64,000 nucleotides of DNA. It comes from Crassaminicella profunda (GTDB lineage Bacteria; Bacillota; Clostridia; Peptostreptococcales; Thermotaleaceae). How positions within the stretch are numbered: the stretch's first letter is position 1; each line of letters opens with the position of its first letter. The stretch is from assembly GCF_019884785.1 (NCBI RefSeq), contig NZ_CP082326.1, positions 2,659,355 through 2,723,354 of the forward strand. The letters are read 5' to 3'. The notes beneath the pieces are model-generated. The model worked only from the letters and a program-made list of their open reading frames with translations. It was not told the origin of the DNA and ran no database searches. Position numbers and translations under genes: made by a program. Positions 1 to 7,730 of this stretch are shown piece after piece.

Positions 1-1
1 T

Positions 2-313
2 ATCGAAAACGGTACATATGACATATTTCGCTTAGAACTACTCTTCAAAATTGCAAATGAACTTAACATAAGTCTAGAAGAGCTTCTTCAGTTTGAATGT
101 ATTGATGTAAAGAATATACTATTAAACAGTGATATAAAAAGCATTTCTACTAATCCATCTCCTTCTGATCTAGCATACATAAACAAATGGCTAAATGCTC
201 TAGCCATTACCTACTTATCTACCATCGATAATTTTAAAACCAACAAAGATGCTATTGAATCCATCACTAATCATCTAATCGATGAATTGCATTTAATCAA
301 GAAAATAGGCTAA
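2..313 (+). CDS. XRE-type transcriptional regulator, C-terminal part
   Basis: The reading frame is open from the window edge to a TAA at 311-313 and encodes 103 residues. The first part (ENGTYDIFRLELLFKIANEL, then NISLEELL) has the spacing of the end of an HTH_3 (Cro/C1-type) domain, where helix 5 is followed by a 'sxxeLL' tail. The remaining 65 or so residues are a helical tail of no recognisable family. The N-terminal recognition helices lie outside the window. In integrative elements, regulators of this type commonly control excision or transfer genes; here it lies upstream of the nuclease and recombinase genes on the same strand, but its target is not visible. The family call rests on a short stretch. 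Confidence 0.6.
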   Translation: MENGTYDIFRLELLFKIANELNISLEELLQFECIDVKNILLNSDIKSISTNPSPSDLAYINKWLNALAITYLSTIDNFKTNKDAIESITNHLIDELHLIKKIG

Positions 314-326
314 AGCTACAAAGGCT

Positions 327-355
327 TCTCTCATTTATTTGGGAGATCTTTTTTT
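327..355 (+). terminator. Rho-independent terminator after the XRE-type regulator
   Basis: Seven-base-pair stem (TCTCTCA with TGGGAGA, one G-T pair), six-base loop TTTATT, followed by a run of seven T. It begins 14 bases after the regulator stop codon. Confidence 0.6.
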
Positions 356-363
356 ATCGTGTT

Positions 364-398
364 ATTCAAATATATAAAAAATATTTTTATATTTGAAT
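364..398. promoter_or_regulatory. perfect 11-bp inverted repeat, possible operator
   Basis: ATTCAAATATA and TATATTTGAAT are perfect inverted arms separated by 13 AT-rich bases. The site lies 45 bases before the start of the nuclease gene and just after the XRE-type regulator. Dyad symmetry and position fit a regulator binding site, but the AT-rich composition makes chance dyads common and no promoter can be assigned with confidence. Confidence 0.3.
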
Positions 399-442
399 AT
401 TTTCTTCACTTCTGCACATTCTAATCCCAAGGAGGGAAATAG

Positions 443-1219
443 ATGAAAAAGCGGAAGCCACACCTTAGTTGTTCAAGCATTAGAGCTTTTCTAGATTGCA
501 ACAAGAAATATCAGTATCAATACTTAGATAAGATCAACGTTCCCCAAAAACAATCCGTAAAGCATTTATCTTTTGGCAAAAGCATTCACAAAACATTAGG
601 CAAATTCAATAAAATAAAAGATCAATCTCAAAGAAACATAAATACCCTTCATGACCTACTGAGAAAGAATTGGGTTCGAGAAGGTTACAGCTCTATTGAA
701 GAGGAAAGAACCTTTGGGCTAAGGGGTTTGAATATGCTCACTAGATATTATAAAGACCCAAAAGACCAAGGAAAAGAAACCATTCTTATTGAGGAGATGC
801 TTTCTATAGATTTAAACGAATACATTCTTGATGGTGTCCTGGATAAAGTCTATGTCACTCATGACAACAATCTTGAAATCATTGACTATAAGACAGGAAA
901 TAACATGTATCCATTGGACAACCTCCAGCTTCCCATCTACTTATTTTTAGCCAAAGAAAAGCTAGGGGTTTATCCCAATTTGGTAAGCTACTATTTTTTA
1001 TCCCACAATAAAAAATATACTAGGGAGGTTACAAAGGAATTAATAGATGACTTAAGCATGGATATACACAATCTATGCACATCCATTATTGAAACAGAAG
1101 ATTTTCATCACAATAGTACCCCCTATTGCAAATCCAACTGCCAGTACTATCAGCTGTGTAGCATTTTAAATTTTAAATGTAATCATTCTTTCAATATAAA
1201 TACTAAACTTAAAAACTAA
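443..1219 (+). CDS. PD-(D/E)XK nuclease of the RecB/Cas4-like type with four cysteines
   Basis: Protein of 258 residues; start supported by AAGGAGGG nine bases upstream. It has the RecB-type exonuclease core: GKSIH (His49), GVLDK (Asp134), EIIDYKTG (Asp148, Lys150) and QLPIY (Gln162, Tyr166). One N-terminal cysteine (Cys19) and three C-terminal cysteines (Cys229, Cys233, Cys239; spacing C-x3-C-x5-C) reproduce the layout that binds an iron-sulphur cluster in Cas4 and AddB. Single-domain proteins of this family act as DNA exonucleases or in mobile-element recombination. There is no helicase part and no cas gene nearby, so it is not called Cas4. It probably serves the life cycle of the element or defence. 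Nuclease family is confident; role is inferred. Confidence 0.8.
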   Translation: MKKRKPHLSCSSIRAFLDCNKKYQYQYLDKINVPQKQSVKHLSFGKSIHKTLGKFNKIKDQSQRNINTLHDLLRKNWVREGYSSIEEERTFGLRGLNMLTRYYKDPKDQGKETILIEEMLSIDLNEYILDGVLDKVYVTHDNNLEIIDYKTGNNMYPLDNLQLPIYLFLAKEKLGVYPNLVSYYFLSHNKKYTREVTKELIDDLSMDIHNLCTSIIETEDFHHNSTPYCKSNCQYYQLCSILNFKCNHSFNINTKLKN

Positions 1220-1262
1220 AATGAAAAAATATCCCTTTATCAATCAAATTCACTGCTTTTTT

Positions 1263-1328
1263 GCTCATCGACATTTTTTCTATGCTACTTTTTAGGACTT
1301 AGTCATCTTTTTCATGAAATCGATGAGC
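1263..1328. repeat. 9-bp inverted repeat before the recombinase cassette
   Basis: GCTCATCGA at 1263-1271 and its exact reverse complement at 1320-1328, 48 bases apart, lie just ahead of the small gene that leads into the first serine recombinase. It may be a regulatory or recombinase-binding site. Significance is uncertain because the arms are short. Confidence 0.25.
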
Positions 1329-1354
1329 TTAGAATATATTTTAAGGAGGTCAAA

Positions 1355-1519
1355 ATGAAAAAACAATCTATCTCAAGCACCATAGAGCTTGTCTATAGTG
1401 AAAATGAAAATGCAAAATTAAACTTTATTAAATTTATGGTGGATTATTTCATGGATCATCATATAGCTGAGGTGAATATGTATGACAACCAATTCTCAAC
1501 AAGTAATAAGAAAAATTGA
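1355..1519 (+). CDS. 54-residue protein leading into the recombinase cassette
   Basis: Short ORF with a near-perfect ribosome-binding site (AAGGAGGT at 1343-1350, four bases before ATG). It ends in TGA at 1517-1519 and overlaps the first recombinase gene by 38 bases in another frame. The protein starts MKKQSISSTIELVYSENE, is acidic and polar, and has no recognised domain, signal or membrane segment. The overlap suggests translational coupling, so it could be a small accessory or a leader for recombinase translation. No family recognised; the call rests on the ribosome-binding site and the tight linkage. Confidence 0.5.
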   Translation: MKKQSISSTIELVYSENENAKLNFIKFMVDYFMDHHIAEVNMYDNQFSTSNKKN

Positions 1520-3038
1520 TGACTACATAAGAAATAAAGATACTTTAGATAAGGATGGTCATAAAAAAACATTATTAGATCCTACACCTGAACATTATGC
1601 TGCCATTTATGCTAGAATATCAGGAAAAAATGACAGTTTTTCTTTAGATTCTCAGAAAGAAACCTGTACAAAGTTCATTGAAGAAAATAATCTACTTCTC
1701 TACAAAGTCTACCAAGACAAGGAATCAGCAAGAATAAAACATTTCTATGATCGAAAAGAGTTTAAAAAGCTTTTAAGTGATATGGAAACAGGCATGTTCA
1801 AAAACTTAGTACTCATTCGTAGGGATCGTCTCTCTAGAAGAATAGATGATTTCATGCACTTAAGAAGAATTTTTAAGAAGCATCATGTGAAAGTTTTTTA
1901 TGTAAAAGAAGGTAATCTCAATTTCGACAGTAGCTCTTACATCACAAATTTCTTAGAGAATATATTAATGTCCATCAGCACATTAGAGCCTGAGTATATT
2001 TATCAAAGAACCAAAGGAGGTAGACAAAATCTTAGATATAAAGGAATTTTCCAATGTGGCAATCCTCCCTTTGGTTATAGCAAGGTTAAAGGTAAAAAGC
2101 ATGACTTTGAGATTAACACAGATGAAGCAGAATTAGTCAAAAGGATATTTGCTACCTATAAAAGTTCTATCATCAAAGATTGCAATACCTTAGATGCCTT
2201 GATCGAAAGTTTAAACAGCAATCCTATTAAAAAAATCACTAAATCCTTCCTCAAAAGAATTCTACAACGTTCCATATACGGAGGAAAAATGATCATAGAA
2301 GAAGATGATTCCCTAGATGATTGTGTCATCTGGGATAAAGATAATGGACAGTATCTATTAGATGAAAAGAAATTTATGAAGTGTGAAAACTTTGCAAAGC
2401 TTGTAGATTGGAAAGACTGGAAAGAAGTATTCCTTCACTTCTATTTTCTTGAAAAAGGTCCGTTAGATCAGGACTATCTATTTAAAAATTTATTATATTG
2501 TAACACCTGCAAAGAACCTCTCATGCTTAAAAATGGATACTATATCTGTAAACAGCAATGTATGCAAGTTCACATAGATAATGTCATAGGAATAGTATTT
2601 GAACAGATTATTCATGAGATCAACGCCCAATATTTTCAGAGGATCTTTCAAACTAAGATTAAAAAGATCAACAAAAAACTTACTGAAGAAAAGAAAACAC
2701 TTGCTCAATCAAGAAAAAATATGAGAAATAAATTAGATGAATACATTATTACTAATGATACATCATTAAAAAAAGAAATAGCCTCCTTACAAAGTGATAT
2801 TCAATCAACTCAAGAAAATATTAATGAGGCAGGTAATGAAAAGCTTAAATTGCTAAATATTTTAAATAACCTGGATGCATTTAAGAAGCAATTAGGCACT
2901 TTTACGCCATCTGATATCCAATTCTTCAAAGAAAACTGGCAGGCTTATCACTATATGCTATCTAAATTCATTAAAAAGGTGGTGCTTAAAAAATCAAATG
3001 GACAAAATTTCAGTATCACAATTACCTATAAAAAATAA
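1482..3038 (+). CDS. large serine recombinase 1
   Basis: Protein of 518 residues. An N-terminal tail of about 38 residues precedes the resolvase domain (about 39-190), with catalytic Ser47 in YARIS, SLDSQ, and the RRDRLSRR arginine cluster. A recombinase domain follows (about 195-310), then a zinc-ribbon pair of cysteine knuckles (CNTC near residue 340 and two further cysteines near 355-360) and a coiled coil (about 385-450). This is the layout of large serine integrases such as TnpX and phiC31 Int, which cut att sites at a central dinucleotide. Its 3' end overlaps recombinase 2 by 41 bases, so the two are probably co-translated. Catalytic residues look intact. Confidence 0.92.
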   Translation: MTTNSQQVIRKIDDYIRNKDTLDKDGHKKTLLDPTPEHYAAIYARISGKNDSFSLDSQKETCTKFIEENNLLLYKVYQDKESARIKHFYDRKEFKKLLSDMETGMFKNLVLIRRDRLSRRIDDFMHLRRIFKKHHVKVFYVKEGNLNFDSSSYITNFLENILMSISTLEPEYIYQRTKGGRQNLRYKGIFQCGNPPFGYSKVKGKKHDFEINTDEAELVKRIFATYKSSIIKDCNTLDALIESLNSNPIKKITKSFLKRILQRSIYGGKMIIEEDDSLDDCVIWDKDNGQYLLDEKKFMKCENFAKLVDWKDWKEVFLHFYFLEKGPLDQDYLFKNLLYCNTCKEPLMLKNGYYICKQQCMQVHIDNVIGIVFEQIIHEINAQYFQRIFQTKIKKINKKLTEEKKTLAQSRKNMRNKLDEYIITNDTSLKKEIASLQSDIQSTQENINEAGNEKLKLLNILNNLDAFKKQLGTFTPSDIQFFKENWQAYHYMLSKFIKKVVLKKSNGQNFSITITYKK

Positions 3039-4617
3039 TCCTAAAGAAAAAGCCATTGCATATTTAAGAGTTTCTACAGAAGATCAGAAGAAAGATGGGC
3101 ATTCTATTGATTCACAAAAGGTATATGCTACAAAATACGCCCAAAAACACAAATATGAAATCATCCAATTTGTTGAAGAATACGAATCTGCCTCTAAAGT
3201 AAAGTTTGATGATATAGGCTGTGAAAACAATCTTTATATTGCTCTAAAGAATAGACCCAAACTACTAAAGATCATCACTTCAGTCAACCAATCAAAATTC
3301 AAGCACCTTATTGTCAGTACCCGTGACCGCCTTGCAAGAAATCTAGAAGTCTATGTAGGGATCAAGCTTTTTCTACAGAAAAAAGGCATAGAACTTCACT
3401 TTGCAAACCCTAGTGAATCTATGAATATTGAAAACAAAGGACTTGAAAAGTTTGTAGAATTAGTATTTGGTAGTATCGCTGAACTTGAAGCCAATCTTAT
3501 ATCCGATAGAGCCAGAGATGGTCTATCTCAAAAGGTCCGAGACGGCTATTGGCCTGCTGGATATCCCCCATATGGCTATGTTACAGAATGTATTAATCCA
3601 AATTCTCATAAGAAGAAACGGATTTTGGTTCCCTTATTAAACGAGCAAAAGTATATAGAAGAGATTTTCAGACTACACAATCAATACGGTTACAGCTACA
3701 GAAAAATAGCACAGCTTTTAAATGAACATGATAACACAAATCATTGGAACAAAAGTAAAATTAAAAGTATTATTACCAACGAAACTTATACAGGAAGAAT
3801 TGCATGGGGAAGGCGTAGTCGTAGAAGTTATGATGTAAACAATGCATCTATGGTATATTCTCCTGATGAACAATGTTCTGCATTTATTACAACTGATCAA
3901 TGGGAGCAAGCAAAAAATATACGGCATAAGAAAGTAAGTATGAAGGATTCTAAATACTACAGCACTCCATTTTTACTAAGAGATAAGCTTGCATGTGGTA
4001 ACTGTGGAGCTATTTTAAAAGCTAAAAACTATGGATTTTATAAAAATGGTAATCCTCGAGAAGGAGTTTATCGATGTGATTGTACAAAAAAGTTAAAAAA
4101 AGATGAAAAAATGATTCTTAAAAAAAGTATCATTGAAGAAAAATTCATAAATGACTTTTTAGCTAATCTGACTCCTGAAAAAACAAATATCATGTGGTAT
4201 TATTATTCCAAAACAAGAGATCGGATTTTGAAGGAAAATGAAGATAAGATCAAAAGAATTGATGAAGAATTTACAAAAAAAACACAGCACATCTCAAAAT
4301 TAGATGATTTAATCCAATGTGAAGACAATGAAACCATTCTTGAAGCCTTAAAGATTCAAAGACCTATTCTACAAAGAGAACTGGATATCCTAAAATCCTA
4401 TAAGGATGAATTAAATGCTATTACCGCTAATTCATTTAAAACTGAATCAGATTTAGTAGCTGCCTTGAAAAAATTATTCAAACAGGATTTTAAGCATCTA
4501 TCTAACGAACGAAAAAGGATGATCATAGATATGCTAATCGATAAGGTAGTTGTTACCAAGACAAACGATAACATCAAATTAACCATCTACATGGCGACAA
4601 ATATCAATATTTTATAG
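2998..4617 (+). CDS. large serine recombinase 2
   Basis: Protein of 539 residues. The resolvase domain (about 18-175) carries catalytic Ser26 in YLRVST, SIDSQ and TRDRLARN; the helix-E region has AELEANLISDRARDG. A recombinase domain with GYWPAGYPPYGY, a zinc ribbon (CGNC near residue 333 and CDC near 360) and a C-terminal coiled coil (about 395-470) follow. It starts inside the end of recombinase 1, which implies translational coupling. Paired or triple large serine recombinases are known from SCCmec (CcrA/CcrB) and from some integrative conjugative elements; a third copy lies at 11744. All catalytic signatures are present. Confidence 0.93.
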   Translation: MDKISVSQLPIKNNPKEKAIAYLRVSTEDQKKDGHSIDSQKVYATKYAQKHKYEIIQFVEEYESASKVKFDDIGCENNLYIALKNRPKLLKIITSVNQSKFKHLIVSTRDRLARNLEVYVGIKLFLQKKGIELHFANPSESMNIENKGLEKFVELVFGSIAELEANLISDRARDGLSQKVRDGYWPAGYPPYGYVTECINPNSHKKKRILVPLLNEQKYIEEIFRLHNQYGYSYRKIAQLLNEHDNTNHWNKSKIKSIITNETYTGRIAWGRRSRRSYDVNNASMVYSPDEQCSAFITTDQWEQAKNIRHKKVSMKDSKYYSTPFLLRDKLACGNCGAILKAKNYGFYKNGNPREGVYRCDCTKKLKKDEKMILKKSIIEEKFINDFLANLTPEKTNIMWYYYSKTRDRILKENEDKIKRIDEEFTKKTQHISKLDDLIQCEDNETILEALKIQRPILQRELDILKSYKDELNAITANSFKTESDLVAALKKLFKQDFKHLSNERKRMIIDMLIDKVVVTKTNDNIKLTIYMATNINIL

Positions 4618-4899
4618 ATTGTACATGTGGTGTTTTTAGTCTGGTTTAGTATACTGCTACAGACATATTGCCTCTCCAAAATTTTAAAATTTTATTGTTG
4701 TATATTTTATGTATCGGATTTTATTCAAATATTATTAACAAATGCTATAAACATTGAAAAAATAAGGATTTTCATAAATAAAAGTTTTACATTTCAAATA
4801 TTAAAAATGAATTTTAATTTTGATTATTGCCCCAGTATTGTCATAAAAAAGACACACCCTAAATACCTTATATTAAAAAGCTATAAAGGACGTGCCATT

Positions 4900-5505
4900 A
4901 TGAGCAATAAAAAAACTTTATCTCCTCAATCAGCTGTAAAATTAAAAGAACTTGTCCAAAATAATACTAACCCTAGAGAAATCTCAAGAATACTAGCTGA
5001 TGAATATAACGAACATTACTGCTATCAAACCATTACAAGAAAAATCAAGAAATTATACAATAAATACTGGGATACACAAGCTAAACCCAAAAAATATAAG
5101 CCCATACTAGATGGACCAATACAATATTCTTTCTTTGAGGGGGATGCACATAATTCAAAAAATTTCACTACTAAATCTGATGAACCAGAGCAAACCCCTT
5201 CTGATAAAACAGATTCAACCATATTAGACTATCTAAAATCCATTGATAAAAAGCTTTCTTATTTAGACACTAGACTTACTAGAATAGAAAACTTTATTGA
5301 AAAAAATTCCTCTCAAGCTAAAAAGGATCTGACCAATAGCTTTATAGAAATTTACTCTTGTAATCGAAAAAGAGAATCTGTAAATATTAATGCTAAAATA
5401 AAAAAGAGGATTATTGAAAAAATGGCTCAAACCAAAAATATCACGCATAATCAATCTTTGGCTATTAATACTGCTTTGTTGATTGCGCTTTATGAGGAGG
5501 AGTAG
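4900..5505 (+). CDS. putative DNA-binding protein of the element
   Basis: Protein of 201 residues. The frame is open further upstream, but ATG 4900 is chosen because AAAGGA lies nine bases before it and the upstream residues look non-coding. The N-terminal 55 residues (SPQSAVKLKELV, NPREISRILADEY, CYQTITRKIKKLY) look like a winged or helix-turn-helix domain. A polar, proline-rich linker and a short coiled coil (SIDKKLSYLDTRLTRIENFI) follow, then a conserved-looking basic helix pair to the end. The layout, DNA-binding head with oligomerising coiled coil, resembles element-maintenance or regulator proteins next to recombinases. No family is recognised with certainty. Confidence 0.55.
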   Translation: MSNKKTLSPQSAVKLKELVQNNTNPREISRILADEYNEHYCYQTITRKIKKLYNKYWDTQAKPKKYKPILDGPIQYSFFEGDAHNSKNFTTKSDEPEQTPSDKTDSTILDYLKSIDKKLSYLDTRLTRIENFIEKNSSQAKKDLTNSFIEIYSCNRKRESVNINAKIKKRIIEKMAQTKNITHNQSLAINTALLIALYEEE

Positions 5506-5673
5506 GAACTTATGAACATATATTGGTAATTTGCTATAAATGTGATTTTTTACTTAATTTTATAAACTCCAAGAATTATTCAGACATACTATTATACTAA
5601 TTTTATCTCCTATGACGGATCTGCTCTTCACACTCTATAACCACTAAACCTTTTTATATTTTAAACACAAAAC

Positions 5674-5727
5674 ACCTTCGAAGGGATAAAGAATTCTATA
5701 TCCTTTCAAAGGTATTTTTATTATTTT
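5674..5727. terminator. bidirectional terminator between the recombinase module and the defence module
   Basis: Fifteen-base-pair stem (arms at 5674-5688 and 5699-5713 with two G-T pairs), ten-base loop, T-rich tract on the plus side and a TTTT tract on the minus side. It is the only clear feature in the 308 bases between the genes ending at 5505 (plus) and 5814 (minus), and can serve both. Confidence 0.7.
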
Positions 5728-5813
5728 TGTAATTTCTTTTACTGTTTTCGTATACCATATTCACCTTCAAACCAATCTATTATTTAAAAACTCTCCATAA
5801 TAGAAGGTCTTAG

Positions 5814-7730
5814 TCAACATTCATGAACGTTATCTTTCCCAAACCACTCTTTAGCTTTATTTATTATTGATTGTGATGGATTATGATAAAAAACAATCAG
5901 ATTTTCCTTCGCTCTTGTACAACAAACATAAAAAATTTTTTGAGTTCTTAATAGGATTTTATTATATGATTTTTGTTTGCTCTTATTTAGAGAAGCATAT
6001 AGGCTATCATTTAATAAATATTCAAAATTATAATTATTCCATCCTCCACCATCTAAAATAACAAGTACATTATCAAATTCAGCCCCTTTAATTTTATGTT
6101 GAGTTGAAAAAGGGGTATACCCCTCTAAATAGTAATACAAATTTTGAAGCTCTTTAAATTTAACCTTTTTTACACGATTATAAATATATTCATTTTTTTC
6201 TACAAATTTATTAAATTTATCATCTTTTTTACAAATTCTTTCTTCATCTGCAAAGTCTATAACTTCTTCAATAGTACATTCCGACATAGATTTAATCTTC
6301 TCAATAATTGCTTTTACTTGCCTCTTTTTTGTTATTGAGTCTATTTTAACCTCTGTTTTTCTAATAAATTCACTATATTTTTTTTCTTCATATAATTGAA
6401 CGAGCAATTGTATTTTAAAAAGATGTTTTATTATATCATCTCTTTTAGACCCTTTTTTATTTTCATCATCCATATCGTCCTTTTTATCATCTATTAACGA
6501 ATCCTTATTTAAGTAGATTTTTCTCACATAAGAAAATGGTAAATCTTTAAGTTGTTCATATAATTCATTCTTATCTATATCTTCAACAATCAAATCAATC
6601 TTTAATTGTTTTTGTTTGTTTTTTACTGGAGCCAACTCTACTACTTGACTAAAGGTTGCATTTTCATCAACTGGAATTTTCTTTGTCTTAATTTTTTTTA
6701 GTATGTCATTTTTAAATTGTATAATTGGATCTTTATCATATATATTCATAAGTTCACTAAATCCTGCTTTAGGGGCTATTAAGTTATGTGTTAAATTCAA
6801 TTCTTTAGTTTCCTTAGCATCATCAAATCGCCAACCATGAAAATACTTAGTACCTCTTAATTTTCCTAAATTATTACTTGATGAATATAAAAACTTGATA
6901 TTACCTTGCTTAACTTGTCCATTCTCCATATTTGGAGCATTATTATCTTCTGATGGTTCTTGTATCAATCCATCTACTCTTACCTTGTTTGCTAAATTTA
7001 TAACTAGCTGAGGATTTCTTCTATTTTGAAGCTTTCGAACTTCTTGTACACTTTTTAAATCAATATACTTACTCAAGTCACCAATCCCATCTTCATAAAT
7101 AGATTGCATTGTATCACCAAAGAAACCAACAATACATTTTTTTCTACTTTGCTGAATATACTCTAGAAATATTTGTACAACTAATGGGCTTGTATCTTGA
7201 TATTCATCAATAAATATAAACTTATATTTATCTTTTAATATATCGCATAATACTTTATACTTCTTATACATGTAATTAGCTAATATAAGAACTTCATCAT
7301 GCGAAATTTCTCCTTTATTTATATTCAAATGCTCTTTATAACTTATTCCGTATTCAAATGTATTAACATACTCCTGTCAAATATCTGCACTCGGGTTTTT
7401 GATTTTACATTCTTTATCATTTATAAGTATCAAAAGTGATTTTTTAAGTTCTTTTTGAAATCTTTTTATATTATCCCATAAAAAATCATGAATTGTAGAC
7501 ACTCTTAAATTTTTATGATTAACCCTTTCTTCAATTTCTTTGACAGCAGCATTAGTATAGGTCATACAAGCTATCTGATCTGTAGGATGTTGCCTAATAG
7601 TTTCCTTTATAACTTGTACTAAAGAGTAAGTTTTACCACTGCCAGCACCTCCACTTAATAAAAAATTTTCTCCATTTTTAATATGCTCAAAAACTTTTTC
7701 AACTTCTAGTTCTAATCTTGCTTCAGCCAT
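5814..7730 (-). pseudogene. gajB: GajB-like UvrD/Rep helicase interrupted by one in-frame TGA
   Basis: Superfamily 1A helicase, 638 codons from ATG 7730 (AAAGGAGGG upstream, overlapping the end of the OLD gene by 19 bases) to 5814. Codon 118 (7379-7377) is TGA; the same frame continues without other stops. Motif I SGGAGSGKT (26-34) and motif Ia MTYTNAAVKEIEERV lie before the stop. Motif II DEYQDT (about 175-180), motif III GDTMQSIYEDG, motif V FSTQHKIKGAEFDNV and motif VI CCTRAKENL lie after it. An OLD nuclease followed by such a helicase defines Gabija (class 2 OLD), in which GajB activates the GajA nuclease on phage infection. As read, translation yields only a 117-residue Walker A fragment. 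A TTG at 7328 could reinitiate a 504-residue part with a poor ribosome site. Nonsense mutation, readthrough and sequencing error are all possible. Confidence 0.8.

Noticed and set aside
443-1219. Cas4 of a CRISPR-Cas locus
   Set aside because: No cas1, cas2 or repeat array is present anywhere in the window; the fold alone is not enough.
4627-4899. N-terminal extension of the DNA-binding protein
   Set aside because: Frame is open but the translation is cysteine- and phenylalanine-rich noise; a ribosome site and typical protein start occur at 4900.
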